From contig NZ_CP109485.1 of the NCBI RefSeq assembly GCF_035918235.1, positions 2,542,001 to 2,606,000 on the forward strand: a DNA stretch of 64,000 bases, read 5' to 3'. Every line of letters starts with the position of its first letter. Within the stretch, counting starts at the first letter, position 1. This document shows, piece by piece, positions 17,379-26,296 of this stretch. This DNA is from Streptomyces sp. NBC_01445 (GTDB lineage: Bacteria; Actinomycetota; Actinomycetes; Streptomycetales; Streptomycetaceae). Both the position numbers and the translations under genes were made by a program. The notes below the pieces were generated by a model. That model ran no database searches. It was not told where the DNA came from and saw nothing but the letters and a program-made list of their open reading frames with translations.

Positions 17379-17402
17379 TCCACTTGAGTTGGGTCGTGCT
17401 TC

Positions 17403-19055
17403 TCAGGGATTGGGGTTCCGGTAGATGCTTGCGGCCATGGCGCCCAACTGCTTGTTGGCTTTGAGTGCCAGGTCGATGGCACCGTTCACGGTGTTACCCG
17501 GTGCGGGGATGTCATTGACGTAGACGGCGAAGGCGTAGCGGCGGCCGTTCTCCGCATCGACATATCCGGCGAGTGCCTTGGTGGTCAGGGCCAACTTCCC
17601 GTTGACGGCACCGATCAGGGTGCCGGTCTTGGCTCGGATGTGGCCTGCGGCCGGGTCGGTGGGCTTGATGACGCCGGCCAGCGAGCCGTCTACGCCCATG
17701 GTCGGCATGGAGTCGTGCAAGACGCCGAAGTAGTTCTTCCCGGAGAGATTCCGCAGTAGTTGTGTCTGGGCGGCCGGTGTGGCCCTGTCACTGGTGAGGC
17801 CCTGGGCGTCCACGAGATCGAAGGAATCACGGTCGATGCCGGCACGCGTAAGAAATTCTCGTTCGGTCTTCATGCCGTCGGCGTAGGTGTGCTTGCCGTT
17901 GTGGACGGCCATCAGGGGCGGCAGAAGGTTGGCGCCGAGGTTGTGACTGACCTTGTTGATCAGTTTTGCGTATTCCTTGAAGGGGGGTGACGTGTAGCTT
18001 GCGGAGACGGGCAGCCTTTTGACCTTCTGCACCGGCGGGAGTTTGCTGCTGGGATTGTCCCCCAGGGTTGGAGAGGCGACGGAGACGCCATGCTTGGCGA
18101 GTGCTTCGATGAGTACCGTGCGGGCGAACGCGGCCGGGTCGGGCACTTGGTACGTCGCGATGAAGGGCGCGGTGGCGTCCGCCGGCACGGAACCCCGTAT
18201 CCGGATGCGTCCGGCAGCGGGAGAGTCGGTCTTCACGGCCGGCTTCGTCCCGGCGGGAGTCGTGGTGACGCGCGAGTCGACGGTGAACGCGGCGGTCTTG
18301 GGGCGCCAGTCGACGGTTGCCTGCCGGCCGGGTGCTGCAGGGGTGATCAGCAGGTCAATGAGGTTGTCGTTGACGACTGTTGGCGTGATGGGTGTGCCTC
18401 CGATCGTCACAGGGGCCCAGAGGCGGTCGTCGATGACCACGTCTCCGTCGATGTGCCGGATACCGCTCGCCGCGACCTGTCGGGCGAGGTCATTGATGCC
18501 GGCGAGGGGGTCTTCACGCGTGAGGGTGGCCATACCAGGCACGGCATTTGCATCGGTGTGGTCGAAATCCGGGATGTCGACCTTTCCGAGCGCGTTGGTC
18601 CGCCCGCCGAGTGTCAGATCGCCGCTTCCCACCATGATGAGGTTTCCGGAGAGGCGGCCGTCGTGCGATACCGAACCGGAGCGAACAAGGGGGGTGCGGA
18701 ACCGATGGCTGCTCCCGAGTGTGTCGAGCGCGGCGCCGACGGCGAAGGTCTTGGCGGTCGAGCCTGTCACGAACTTGGACGTGGCGTTCTTGGACTGCAC
18801 GACCTTTCCGGATTTCAGGTCGGTGACCTGAAGACCCCACTGTCCCGAGGACCATGGGGCACCTCGCATGAGTTTCTGCAGCTCTGCGCTCACTCCAGCA
18901 GCGCTCGATGATCCTGGAGCCGAAGGATGCTTGTGGGTTGTGTCGGTGTGGCACGCGGAAGCGGTGAGCGCAGCGACCGTCGAGGCGGCGACAACGGCTA
19001 CGGTGCGGGGCCGTCGGCGTCGTGCCTTCAGCTTGACGGCGTGTGCGCCGTTCAT
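17403..19055 (-). CDS. dacB: D-alanyl-D-alanine carboxypeptidase/endopeptidase (PBP4 family, S13), lipoprotein
   Basis: A 550-residue protein if translation starts at the ATG at 19055, which has AGGAG 9 bases upstream and places a normal lipoprotein signal at the N-terminus (lipobox LTASAC, Cys about residue 36). The open frame extends 43 codons further without a better site. Penicillin-binding motifs are all present: SxxK as STAK in VTGSTAKTFAVG, SxN as SHN in VSHNLGANLL, and KTG in AKTGTLIGAVNG. S13 enzymes trim or cleave peptidoglycan stem peptides outside the membrane. The gene is downstream of an ABC exporter pair on the same strand with a gap of about 136 bp, and may be co-expressed with it in an envelope-stress response. 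Confidence 0.9.
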   Translation of the reverse strand: MNGAHAVKLKARRRRPRTVAVVAASTVAALTASACHTDTTHKHPSAPGSSSAAGVSAELQKLMRGAPWSSGQWGLQVTDLKSGKVVQSKNATSKFVTGSTAKTFAVGAALDTLGSSHRFRTPLVRSGSVSHDGRLSGNLIMVGSGDLTLGGRTNALGKVDIPDFDHTDANAVPGMATLTREDPLAGINDLARQVAASGIRHIDGDVVIDDRLWAPVTIGGTPITPTVVNDNLIDLLITPAAPGRQATVDWRPKTAAFTVDSRVTTTPAGTKPAVKTDSPAAGRIRIRGSVPADATAPFIATYQVPDPAAFARTVLIEALAKHGVSVASPTLGDNPSSKLPPVQKVKRLPVSASYTSPPFKEYAKLINKVSHNLGANLLPPLMAVHNGKHTYADGMKTEREFLTRAGIDRDSFDLVDAQGLTSDRATPAAQTQLLRNLSGKNYFGVLHDSMPTMGVDGSLAGVIKPTDPAAGHIRAKTGTLIGAVNGKLALTTKALAGYVDAENGRRYAFAVYVNDIPAPGNTVNGAIDLALKANKQLGAMAASIYRNPNP

Positions 19056-19191
19056 GAGAGTGCGCTCCTGCAAGGCGACGCCTTGGCGGTCCGACGGGGT
19101 ATGACGGCGCACGAAGCCAGTGATCCTGGAGAACATTTGGGGTTGATCCTCATCTTGTTGCGCGGCGGTGACGCGAGTGGTCATGCCGGAG

Positions 19192-20532
19192 TTACGAACG
19201 CAGGGCCCGGGCAGCGACCGTGCGTGATGTACGGGCAGCCTGGAGGGCCAGGGCGAGGCAGGTGGTCAGGAGGGTCACAGCGGCGAGTGCGCCGAGCGTT
19301 TCCCACGGGAGACCGTTCAGAACGCGGGCGATACTGATCCTGGCTCCCGCGGCGATGGTGGCACTCGTGACGGCGATGGAGATCGCGCCGAAGAGGATTG
19401 CCGTCCCGGCGTAGATGGCTCCCTCATAGATCGTTGACCGGGTGACCACGCCCGGTCGTGCGCCGGCGACGGTCACGACGGCAGAGTCACGGGTGCGCTC
19501 CCGCCCGACCAGGGCGATCACGGCGAGGCCGCCGACCCAGGACACGACGAAGACCCAGCCCAGAACGACCATGACGTCACCCAGCCCGGCGGTGCTTCCG
19601 GGCATGACGTTCCCCATCACCATGAAAAGCCCGACAAACGACAGGGAGAGCGCGAAGGGCAGCACCGTAGTGACGCTTCGAGCTGCCCGTGCACGGCACG
19701 ATTGCACGGCAAGGTGCCAGGTGACGCTGCGCGACGGTACGAGTGCGGTCCAGAGCTTCATCAGAGGCGTGAGAACCCACGGCCCCATCAGCAGCGCCAG
19801 GCAGATGAGGAACAGGTCGCCGGCGAAAGCGAAGGCCGTCCGCTGTTCGACGCCGCCTTCGAGTTCCAGTCCCAGCCCGGGAATCCACATGCCGACCACT
19901 CCGGCGAGGAGACACAGGGCGAGAACGCTGCGTGCGGCACCCGGCCGGGCCGGCGGATCCGAGAGGTCCCGGAAGGCGCGCATCTCCGGTGTCTTGGCGG
20001 CGCGGCGTGTGACTCCCCAGCCGCCGAGCAGACACGGAACCACCCCGAACAGCACAGCTACACCCACGTGCCAGAACTCGAAGCCGACCGTCGCTCCGTG
20101 CAGATCGAGTCCCGTGGCCGTCCACTGATCGAGGGCGATACCCGCGACCAGAGGAGCCAGCGGCACCGCCAGCGCACCGGCAATCGTGCCGAGCACCATC
20201 AGTTCGGTGCGCAGGATGCGCCTGACTCGATTGCGGGGGATCCCGAGGATCACCCACAGGGCGTGTTCGCGTCGCTGGGTCTTCAACGTCAGACCGACCG
20301 CGGACGCGACGATGCCCACGGCGGCGAACAAGGTGAAGAAGACGATGTTTCCGCCCAGCGCGATCGACGCCGAGGACATGCGTGTATCGCCTGCTGCGCG
20401 CGCCGCCGAGACAGCGGTGAACATGGCAATGACCGAGCCGGCTGAGCATGCCGCGCCGACCGCCGCACACACGAGCGTCCACAACCACATGGATGCCTGC
20501 ATGCGGATGTCCGACAAGACGAGTCGCATCAT
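19192..20532 (-). CDS. FtsX-like ABC transporter permease
   Basis: A 446-residue membrane protein with about eight hydrophobic segments in two sets, the FtsX/MacB-like arrangement. The LGIPRNRVRRILRTELMVLG segment matches the conserved FtsX cytoplasmic loop. It starts inside the stop codon of the ATPase gene (20529-20532), so the two are coupled. Such pairs export or detoxify envelope-active peptides and lipids, and the neighbouring two-component system supports that role. No large extracellular domain of the BceB type is seen. Confidence 0.85.
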   Translation of the reverse strand: MMRLVLSDIRMQASMWLWTLVCAAVGAACSAGSVIAMFTAVSAARAAGDTRMSSASIALGGNIVFFTLFAAVGIVASAVGLTLKTQRREHALWVILGIPRNRVRRILRTELMVLGTIAGALAVPLAPLVAGIALDQWTATGLDLHGATVGFEFWHVGVAVLFGVVPCLLGGWGVTRRAAKTPEMRAFRDLSDPPARPGAARSVLALCLLAGVVGMWIPGLGLELEGGVEQRTAFAFAGDLFLICLALLMGPWVLTPLMKLWTALVPSRSVTWHLAVQSCRARAARSVTTVLPFALSLSFVGLFMVMGNVMPGSTAGLGDVMVVLGWVFVVSWVGGLAVIALVGRERTRDSAVVTVAGARPGVVTRSTIYEGAIYAGTAILFGAISIAVTSATIAAGARISIARVLNGLPWETLGALAAVTLLTTCLALALQAARTSRTVAARALRS

Positions 20533-21308
20533 GCTGCTTCGTCACCTGCCTCATCCACGGACTGCGCCGCGAGGACGGCATCGCTCACTGCGCGGGAGTC
20601 GCCGCCGGGAATGACGGCGTGAATGCGCCCGGACCCCATCACCACGACCTGGTCGGCCCGTGCGGCCGCGTGAGGGTCGTGCGTGACCATGAGAACCGTG
20701 GTCCCCTGCGCGGGGAGCGCCTGGAGCCAGTCGAGCACGACATGACCGGACTTGAGGTCAAGCGCCCCGGTCGGCTCGTCGGCGAAGACGATCCGCGGCT
20801 GATTCGCGACGACCCGGGCCACTGCGACGCGCTGGCGTTCCCCGCCGGAGAGGCGGTCGGGACGTCGCCGGGCGTGCTTGGCGATGCCGAGCCGCGTCAT
20901 CGCGTCGTCAACACGGGACTTGGGCACACGGTGGCCGGCCAGCCGCGCCGGAAGGGAGATGTTGTCCTCGACGGACAGAGAGCTGACGAGGTTGTACTCC
21001 TGGAAGATGAAGCCGACGTTCTCGCTGCGGAATGCAGCCTGCTTGCGCGGCGAGAGCGAAAGGATGTCCGTCCCGAGGATCTCGATGGAACCTGCGGTCG
21101 CTCGCTCCAGGCCGGCCGTGCACAGCAGGAGCGTCGACTTGCCGGACCCGGACGGGCCGACGACGGCAGTCAGCCGGCCTTCTGGAACGTCAAGGTCGAT
21201 AGCGTGCAGCACACGTGTTGTCTCGCGTCGACGACCCGGGACCGGAAAGTCCATCTGAAGGCCACGCAATCGAATACACGGAGCAGAAGAGGAAGCTGAA
21301 AAAAGCAT
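20529..21308 (-). CDS. MacB/LolD-type ABC transporter ATPase
   Basis: A 259-residue ATPase with Walker A GPSGSGKST at 51-59, Q-loop in FIFQEYNLV, signature LSGGERQRVAVAR, Walker B IVFADEPTGALD and H-loop THDPHAAA. This is the MacB/LolD/BceA subgroup that partners FtsX-like permeases. ATG 21308 has only a weak ribosome site. Its promoter region faces that of the histidine kinase gene, with a perfect palindrome at 21361-21384 between the two starts, 53 bp upstream of this start codon. Confidence 0.9.
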   Translation of the reverse strand: MLFSASSSAPCIRLRGLQMDFPVPGRRRETTRVLHAIDLDVPEGRLTAVVGPSGSGKSTLLLCTAGLERATAGSIEILGTDILSLSPRKQAAFRSENVGFIFQEYNLVSSLSVEDNISLPARLAGHRVPKSRVDDAMTRLGIAKHARRRPDRLSGGERQRVAVARVVANQPRIVFADEPTGALDLKSGHVVLDWLQALPAQGTTVLMVTHDPHAAARADQVVVMGSGRIHAVIPGGDSRAVSDAVLAAQSVDEAGDEAA

Positions 21309-21360
21309 GTCTCAAGCCAAGCAGGGCGCGAGGGCCGATGCACGGGTGCCTGCACTGCTT

Positions 21361-21384
21361 GAAGGTAGACCTGGGTCTACCTTC
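21361..21384. promoter_or_regulatory. Palindromic operator candidate between ABC exporter and two-component genes
   Basis: A perfect inverted repeat with 11-bp arms GAAGGTAGACC and GGTCTACCTTC around a 2-base centre. It lies in the 91-bp gap between divergent starts, 16 bp before the kinase start and 53 bp before the ATPase start. The position and the symmetry suit binding by the adjacent LuxR/NarL-type response regulator or overlap with a promoter of the kinase operon. The regulator assignment is inferred. Confidence 0.7.
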
Positions 21385-21399
21385 TGGCGGTGTGCGACA

Positions 21400-22569
21400 A
21401 TGCTCGCCATGGCGCAGATTCGCTTGGTCCGGAGGGTACTGACAGAATTGGTCGCAGCAATAACCTTCCCGATTCTGCTGCTTTCTCTCCTCTTTGTTCC
21501 GGTAGCGGCCCCAGTGGTGGCAGAGGTAGACCGTTCACGAGCCCATTTGTGTGGCGCTGAGGCACTGCCCCTGAGGCCCGCTGCTCAGAGCTGGACGCGA
21601 TGGGTGACACTCCGGCTGCGTTCAAAGTCAGTATGGAGAACCGATCTCCCTGTTTTCCTCGCCACGTTGCTCCTGTCCGCGCTGTCACTGTTGATCTCCT
21701 TCTTCGGATTCATCGGCGCCGCCGCCTTGGTTTTCTCTCCCGTACTCTGGGCCTTCGGTATCGCAGCGCAGGTCGGCCCGTTCACGCCGAAATCAGTACA
21801 GCAAACCCTTCTGGCCGTGCCCGCAGGAATCGCTTTGGGTGCAGTTACCGTGAGTTCGTTGACCGGAGTGTCCCTTCTTCGTGACCTTCTCCTGCGCGCT
21901 TTCTCGAGAAGCCGGGACTCGGACCTGCTGGCGAAACTTGAGGAGCTCCGCAGCAGCAGGGCGTCCCTGACCGCGGCCTTCGAGATTGAGCGACAGCGAA
22001 TCGAACGCGATCTGCACGACGGAGCCCAGCAAGAGCTCGTCGCCGTCGTCATGCGCCTTGGGATGCTGGAGGCGCATGACGACGGCGACGAGCGAACCGT
22101 GCAGCTGGCACGCCAGGCACAGGCCCACGCGGAACGCGCCCTGGAACGGCTGCGCGAAACAGTGCGTGACATCCACCCCCGTGAGCTGAGCGACCTCGGC
22201 CTCATCGCAGCTGTCCGGGAACTGGCTGCGCGATCACCCCTGCGCGTCGAGTTGACCAGCAATGGCGACGACTCTCAGCTTTCGTCGCCAACAGCGACGG
22301 CGGTATACTTCACGGTCTCCGAAGCTCTGACAAACATCGCGAAACATGCAGGTGTGGGCACGGCGCAGATCGACATGAAATGCGCGAAAACTGGCGTGAA
22401 AGTGCGTGTTCGTGACGACGGTGCCGGCGGTGCGAGGCTCGACGCGGGTTCCGGACTCGCAGGACTGCGTGAGCGAATGCGGAGTGTCGGCGGGGATCTC
22501 GAAATCCTCAGCCCGGCCGGTGGCGGAACGAAGGTTACAGCGTCCGCCCCCAGCCAACCCCCATGGTAA
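21400..22569 (+). CDS. NarL-type sensor histidine kinase
   Basis: A 389-residue kinase. The N-terminal third has three or four membrane segments and no recognisable extracellular sensor, as in intramembrane-sensing kinases. The HisKA_3 region contains ERDLHDGAQQE with phospho-accepting His206. The ATP-binding domain has an N-box at SEALTNIAKHAG and a G-box at DDGAGGARLDAGSGLAGLRERM. ATG 21400 is chosen; the open frame starts at 21307 but would run through the palindrome. The codons include more A/T-ending ones than the neighbouring blocks. It is followed 34 bp later by its response regulator. Confidence 0.88.
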   Translation: MLAMAQIRLVRRVLTELVAAITFPILLLSLLFVPVAAPVVAEVDRSRAHLCGAEALPLRPAAQSWTRWVTLRLRSKSVWRTDLPVFLATLLLSALSLLISFFGFIGAAALVFSPVLWAFGIAAQVGPFTPKSVQQTLLAVPAGIALGAVTVSSLTGVSLLRDLLLRAFSRSRDSDLLAKLEELRSSRASLTAAFEIERQRIERDLHDGAQQELVAVVMRLGMLEAHDDGDERTVQLARQAQAHAERALERLRETVRDIHPRELSDLGLIAAVRELAARSPLRVELTSNGDDSQLSSPTATAVYFTVSEALTNIAKHAGVGTAQIDMKCAKTGVKVRVRDDGAGGARLDAGSGLAGLRERMRSVGGDLEILSPAGGGTKVTASAPSQPPW

Positions 22570-22603
22570 AAGAAACAGATTGAGCAACCCGATAGGGGCG
22601 GGC

Positions 22604-23269
22604 ATGAGAATTGTCCTGGCGGACGACAGTGTGCTGATTCGTGCGGGTATCCGAGAAATCTTGACCTCCAACGCCCATGACGTGATCCGCGAATGCGAAG
22701 ACGCCGATGAGCTGGTGGCCGCTGTCGATGCATTGGCACATGCCGGGACCGCTCCAGACATCGTCATTACGGATGTTCGCATGCCACCGGGAAACACAGA
22801 TGACGGGCTCCGTGCTGCAATCGATCTGCGCTCCCGGTACCGGGATCTGCCGGTGGTGGTCCTTTCCGCATATGTCACGGGACCATATGTGCGAGAGCTC
22901 CTCAACGGGCCAGGCGCTGACGGAGCCGTCGGGTACCTGCTCAAGGAGAAAGTGGGAAGAGTCGCAGACTTCCTACGGGCTCTCGAGACGGTCTCCAGGG
23001 GCGGAGTAGTGATCGACCCCGAGGTCGTCCGCCACGTCACGCGCGCTCACTCCCCTCAAGGGCCGCTTGCCCGACTCACCGCCCGCGAGCGAGAGGTGCT
23101 CGCCCTCATGGCTGAGGGGAGCTCCAACGCGGAGATCGCATCGAAGTTGTTCCTTTCGGGCGCTGCTGTCAGCAAGCATGTGGCGAATGTTTTCGCGAAG
23201 CTCGGCATGGCTCCCGGCGAAGACAACAGACGAGTCAAGGCCATTCTGACCTGGTTTGAATACAATTAA
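22604..23269 (+). CDS. LuxR/NarL-family response regulator
   Basis: A 221-residue protein. The receiver domain starts MRIVLADDSVLIRAGI, with phospho-acceptor Asp57 in ITDVRMPPG and the conserved lysine in YLLKEKVGR. The C-terminal LuxR helix-turn-helix reads LTAREREVLALMAEG followed by NAEIASKLFLSGAAVSKHVANV. It is the partner of the upstream kinase and the best candidate to bind the palindrome at 21361-21384, controlling the divergent ABC exporter and perhaps itself. Confidence 0.92.
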   Translation: MRIVLADDSVLIRAGIREILTSNAHDVIRECEDADELVAAVDALAHAGTAPDIVITDVRMPPGNTDDGLRAAIDLRSRYRDLPVVVLSAYVTGPYVRELLNGPGADGAVGYLLKEKVGRVADFLRALETVSRGGVVIDPEVVRHVTRAHSPQGPLARLTAREREVLALMAEGSSNAEIASKLFLSGAAVSKHVANVFAKLGMAPGEDNRRVKAILTWFEYN

Positions 23270-23504
23270 CTCGACGGGTTGATTCCGACCTCGACCGGAA
23301 TTCCCCTCGGCTCAGAGGGTGACGCGCGGACACATGGCACGGGCGCGGTGCGGTGGCCAGGCGGGCCAGCTACGACGCTGCCCTTGCCGATAACCTCATC
23401 CGCCCTGGTGGAAGTAGCTGTGCCACGACGCGTGGGATGTCGGCCGCGTCGCCCGACCCGGCGCTCTGGCAGGGCCGAAGATCACTGCGCCATGATGATC
23501 GGCT
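23270..23504. other. Intergenic region at the left edge of the tgm island
   Basis: About 235 bases between the response regulator and the integrase fragment. I see no convincing coding frame and no strong hairpin. The tRNA-Pro 3' end is not repeated here, so no attachment-site copy was found. Confidence 0.4.
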
Positions 23505-23624
23505 GTGCTGCTACGACTGGCGTACCGGGGTGTGACGAACGCGTTCGCGATGCTGCGACTGCTGCCGATGAGTGAACAAGAGAAGACCGTCGAGATCCTG
23601 GCGTTACGCCATCAGCTCTCGGTG
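23505..23624 (+). pseudogene. N-terminal fragment of an integrase/transposase-type gene
   Basis: From GTG 23505 the frame encodes LLRLAYRGVTNAFAMLRL, then LPMSEQEKTVEILALRHQLSV. This is the typical start of a large family of Streptomyces integrase-core transposase-like proteins. After about 40 residues the similarity ends abruptly, and the following sequence belongs to the 3' end of the gene on the other strand. The catalytic core is absent. Confidence 0.7.
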
Positions 23625-24098
23625 CGCGCCTTCGGGCCACACCACGTCAACAGTGAGACCGCGGGCGCGAGCGTCCTCGACGACGTCGGCCGTTCCCCCG
23701 CCCTTGCCGGACGGCGGCCCACCGTTCCATACCGCGACGAGCCGGTCGGCGCGTTCGAGCACGGCCGTGTTCGCCGTCTCGTACGCCTGCCGGTTCGCAG
23801 TCTCGTGCGGCATCACGATTACCTCGTCGGCCGCCTCGACAAGCCGGTCGAACAGTGCGGCATGATCGGGCTTGACCTTGTTCTGCCGGTAGTCCTGTGA
23901 CGGCAGCACGACGACGAGGCGGCCGCCCGCGTTCAACAGTTCCTCGGCGAAGATCGAATCCGAGCCCTTCGCGATGCACGAAACGCCGACGAGGCTGCCG
24001 TCGGAGTGCTCGGCGAGCAGTTTTCGCAGTGCCTCACGAACGAGCCCGACACTCTCGTCGGTGAGGTCCATATGCCCGGTAACGGCAAGAGTCGTCAC
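23604..24098 (-). CDS. SLOG-superfamily (LOG/DprA-like fold) nucleotide-binding protein
   Basis: A 164-residue protein beginning MTTLAVTGHMDLTDESV. It shows Rossmann-like strands and loops: CIAKGSDSIFAEELLNAGGRLVVVLP, then DEVIVMP, then a glycine-rich VWNGGPPSGKGGGTADVV resembling the nucleotide loop of LOG and DprA proteins. SLOG domains bind or process nucleotides and NAD-like ligands, and occur in signalling and defence systems. Its exact function is unknown. The last ten or so residues overlap the integrase fragment, so its natural C-terminus may have been altered at the junction. It is downstream of the XRE regulator by 18 bp and probably in one transcript with it. Confidence 0.7.
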   Translation of the reverse strand: MTTLAVTGHMDLTDESVGLVREALRKLLAEHSDGSLVGVSCIAKGSDSIFAEELLNAGGRLVVVLPSQDYRQNKVKPDHAALFDRLVEAADEVIVMPHETANRQAYETANTAVLERADRLVAVWNGGPPSGKGGGTADVVEDARARGLTVDVVWPEGAHRELMA

Positions 24099-24116
24099 GC
24101 TTGTCTCTCACTCTCG

Positions 24117-25583
24117 TCAGCTCGCCAACAACCCGCGCAGCCTATCCCGTGCCTCCCTAACTGCCGGAGACGCCGAGTGCCCCACCGTGTACGGGTAGAG
24201 GCTCCCGAGTTGCGTGCGGACACGGCTTGATTGCGTCTCCTGCGCCGCCTCGACCGCGCGGTGCGTCTGGCCTACCGCCTCGGCCAGATCCCCTTGCAGG
24301 AACGAGCACTCGGCAAGCCCGATCCAGTCCAGTGCATGACTGCGCCGCGCGTCCGCCCCACGCGTGGCGATCGCCGTCCGGATCTCGTCGGCGGCCGATT
24401 CCGCGTGGGCGCGAGGGTCCTTGCGGGCAAGGTCGAGCAAGCGCCCGCCGGTGACCCCGGCGAGCTCGGCCTCATCGAAGTACGCGATCCAATAAGGCTC
24501 TTCACCCGGAACGGCTTTCGTGAGTTCCTCGGCCGCCTGCGCTGTTGCACGACCGAACGCGGCCGACCGCCCGGTCGCGGCCAGTGCCCACGCTTCCCGT
24601 GTGTGCAGCATCGCGCGGACGCGGGGTCCGGCATGGCCGCGGGAACCGTCCTGCGCCAACCGCACGAGGTCGAGCGCATCGTGCGGACGGTCGCGGTAGA
24701 GCATCTGTCGAGCCATTCCTGCAAGGACGTTGGCTCCGAACGCCAGGTCGCCACCGGCGTGGGCGGCCCGCAAGGCAATGCGGAAATAGTCCTGTGCCCG
24801 GCGCTGCAACCCCGAATCCCATGCCATCGTGGCTGCAGTCCCGGCGAGTTGGGCCAGGACCCGATAGAGGCGTTCCTCGATCTCGGGTCGCTGATGTTCT
24901 TCGAGGGCGGCCGCAACTTCGTTGAGCTGCCCGACGACCGCCTTTCGGCGAAGTCCACCCCCAAACTTGTGATCCCACGCGCGGAACGCCCGTGCTGTTG
25001 TCTCCAGTTCCGCGACTTCCGCCTTACCTAGACGTCCTCGAAGCGGTTGCGATTCACCTGCGGCGGAAGGCTGCAACCAGCCTTCGAGCGGATCGAGCAG
25101 CCCGGCTCCCGTGGCCACAACGGCCGCAATCGCGCGGGATGCCGCGCGCCGATCCATCACTAGGTCACTCCTCGTCACGCGAGCGGCCATCGACACCGCT
25201 GTGCCGCGGTACCACGGGACTGCCGCCGACTCATCCTCGTTGGGTGAGTCGGCGGCCCTGTCTGTGTCCGGGTCGCCGGCGTCGTCCTCGCCGCTCCGCT
25301 CCCACGGGCGGCGTGCCAACCCGAGCATGTTTCCCGGGATGCGTAGACCGTCGGAGACTCGGCAGATCACCTCGAAGCTCGTAATCTGCTGCTGCCCGCT
25401 GACGATGTTGGAGACCTTGCCCGGTGTGAGTTGACATGCCGCCGCGATCTTGTTCTGCGACAGTCCGCCGTACTTCTTGATCAGGCCAAAAGCGGCGGTG
25501 AAGTCGTGCTCTGCAAGGGCGCGCCTCACGTCGTCCCGGTCAAGGATCTCGGAGGTCAGCGGTCCAGCGCTTTTGGCGTTCAT
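24117..25583 (-). CDS. XRE-family helix-turn-helix regulator with large C-terminal domain
   Basis: About 488 residues from ATG 25583; an ATG 18 bp upstream is the alternative and neither has a clear ribosome site. Residues about 30-80 form a Cro/C1-type helix-turn-helix (GGLSQNKIAAACQLTPGKVSNIVSG). The remainder is alpha-helical and TPR-like (AQDYFRIALRAAHAGGDLAFG, LDWIGLAECSFLQGDLAEAV), a form common next to Streptomyces RiPP and signalling clusters. It faces the tgm cluster genes with a 165-bp divergent promoter region and is likely their regulator, perhaps sensing a peptide or nucleotide through the TPR part. Confidence 0.85.
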   Translation of the reverse strand: MNAKSAGPLTSEILDRDDVRRALAEHDFTAAFGLIKKYGGLSQNKIAAACQLTPGKVSNIVSGQQQITSFEVICRVSDGLRIPGNMLGLARRPWERSGEDDAGDPDTDRAADSPNEDESAAVPWYRGTAVSMAARVTRSDLVMDRRAASRAIAAVVATGAGLLDPLEGWLQPSAAGESQPLRGRLGKAEVAELETTARAFRAWDHKFGGGLRRKAVVGQLNEVAAALEEHQRPEIEERLYRVLAQLAGTAATMAWDSGLQRRAQDYFRIALRAAHAGGDLAFGANVLAGMARQMLYRDRPHDALDLVRLAQDGSRGHAGPRVRAMLHTREAWALAATGRSAAFGRATAQAAEELTKAVPGEEPYWIAYFDEAELAGVTGGRLLDLARKDPRAHAESAADEIRTAIATRGADARRSHALDWIGLAECSFLQGDLAEAVGQTHRAVEAAQETQSSRVRTQLGSLYPYTVGHSASPAVREARDRLRGLLAS

Positions 25584-25642
25584 GCAGGCCAACTCTCGCA
25601 TCAGGATAAGCAGTTGACGTGGCGCTTAGCGCAACGAGTGTA

Positions 25643-25657
25643 TTACCGCCTAGGTAA
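25643..25657. promoter_or_regulatory. Small inverted repeat in the XRE/tgm divergent promoter region
   Basis: TTACC and GGTAA arms separated by GCCTA at 25643-25657, 60 bp before the XRE start and about 90 bp before the first rightward gene. A second dyad, GCGCTTAGCGC, lies about 12 bp to its left. Either may be an XRE operator; this is inferred only from position and symmetry. Confidence 0.4.
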
Positions 25658-25747
25658 CACCTGCCGGTCATCCCGCTATCTGGTTCGCCCCGCCAATCTC
25701 AAAGGGTGACAAGACCGAGCGGGCCCCAGGCCGAGTGGAGAACTGAT

Positions 25748-26296
25748 GTGACCGACAGCAATGCACCTTTGCGGAACTCTCCGAAGCCGTCGACGCCTTA
25801 CATGAACGACGCAGCGAACTCCCTGTACGAGGCGAACCCCGCCGATGCGTACCCGGTAATCGAATGGATCAAGCGCACCGGCGCGAGCGTCGACGAAACC
25901 CTCGCGGCGTGGAAGGACGGGAGGCTCGCTGAATTGCCCGTCGGCCGCGCATGGGACGTCGTCCGCATTCCCACGTTCGAAGGCTGGGAGGTGGTGCGGC
26001 AACTGTGCGCGCTGCGCGTGGCTCTCGGGCCTGTCCTGCACACGCAGCTCGGCGTCGAGGTACTCGTGCCCGTCGGGTCGGCCGAGGACTGGGACTGCCC
26101 CGGCTCTACCGTCCTAATCGTCGGTGACACGATCGATGTGCCGCACCCCGCGGTCGTCCCTCCGCACACGCAGAACGCAAGGTCGTGGATCAGTGCCCCG
26201 CGTAGTGAACCGACCCTCACCGATGCCGCTGACCTGTACGGCGCTTACCTGTCCGCCACGGCGACGATGACGCGCGCGAACAGGTCCGGCCGATGA
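25748..26296 (+). CDS. Hypothetical protein, first gene of the tgm unit
   Basis: A 182-residue protein from GTG 25748, chosen because GGAG lies 8 bases upstream. The body reads PVGRAWDVVRIPTFEGWEV, LGVEVLVPVGSAEDWDCPG and VLIVGDTIDVP. The pattern of 'WDVVR', 'GPVL', 'VPVGSA.DWD.PG' and a final two-strand element loosely resembles small Streptomyces proteins labelled primase/polymerase-like; I cannot confirm this. There are no membrane segments or signal peptide. The next gene starts inside its stop codon (ATGA at 26293), so the two are coupled. Confidence 0.7.
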   Translation: MTDSNAPLRNSPKPSTPYMNDAANSLYEANPADAYPVIEWIKRTGASVDETLAAWKDGRLAELPVGRAWDVVRIPTFEGWEVVRQLCALRVALGPVLHTQLGVEVLVPVGSAEDWDCPGSTVLIVGDTIDVPHPAVVPPHTQNARSWISAPRSEPTLTDAADLYGAYLSATATMTRANRSGR

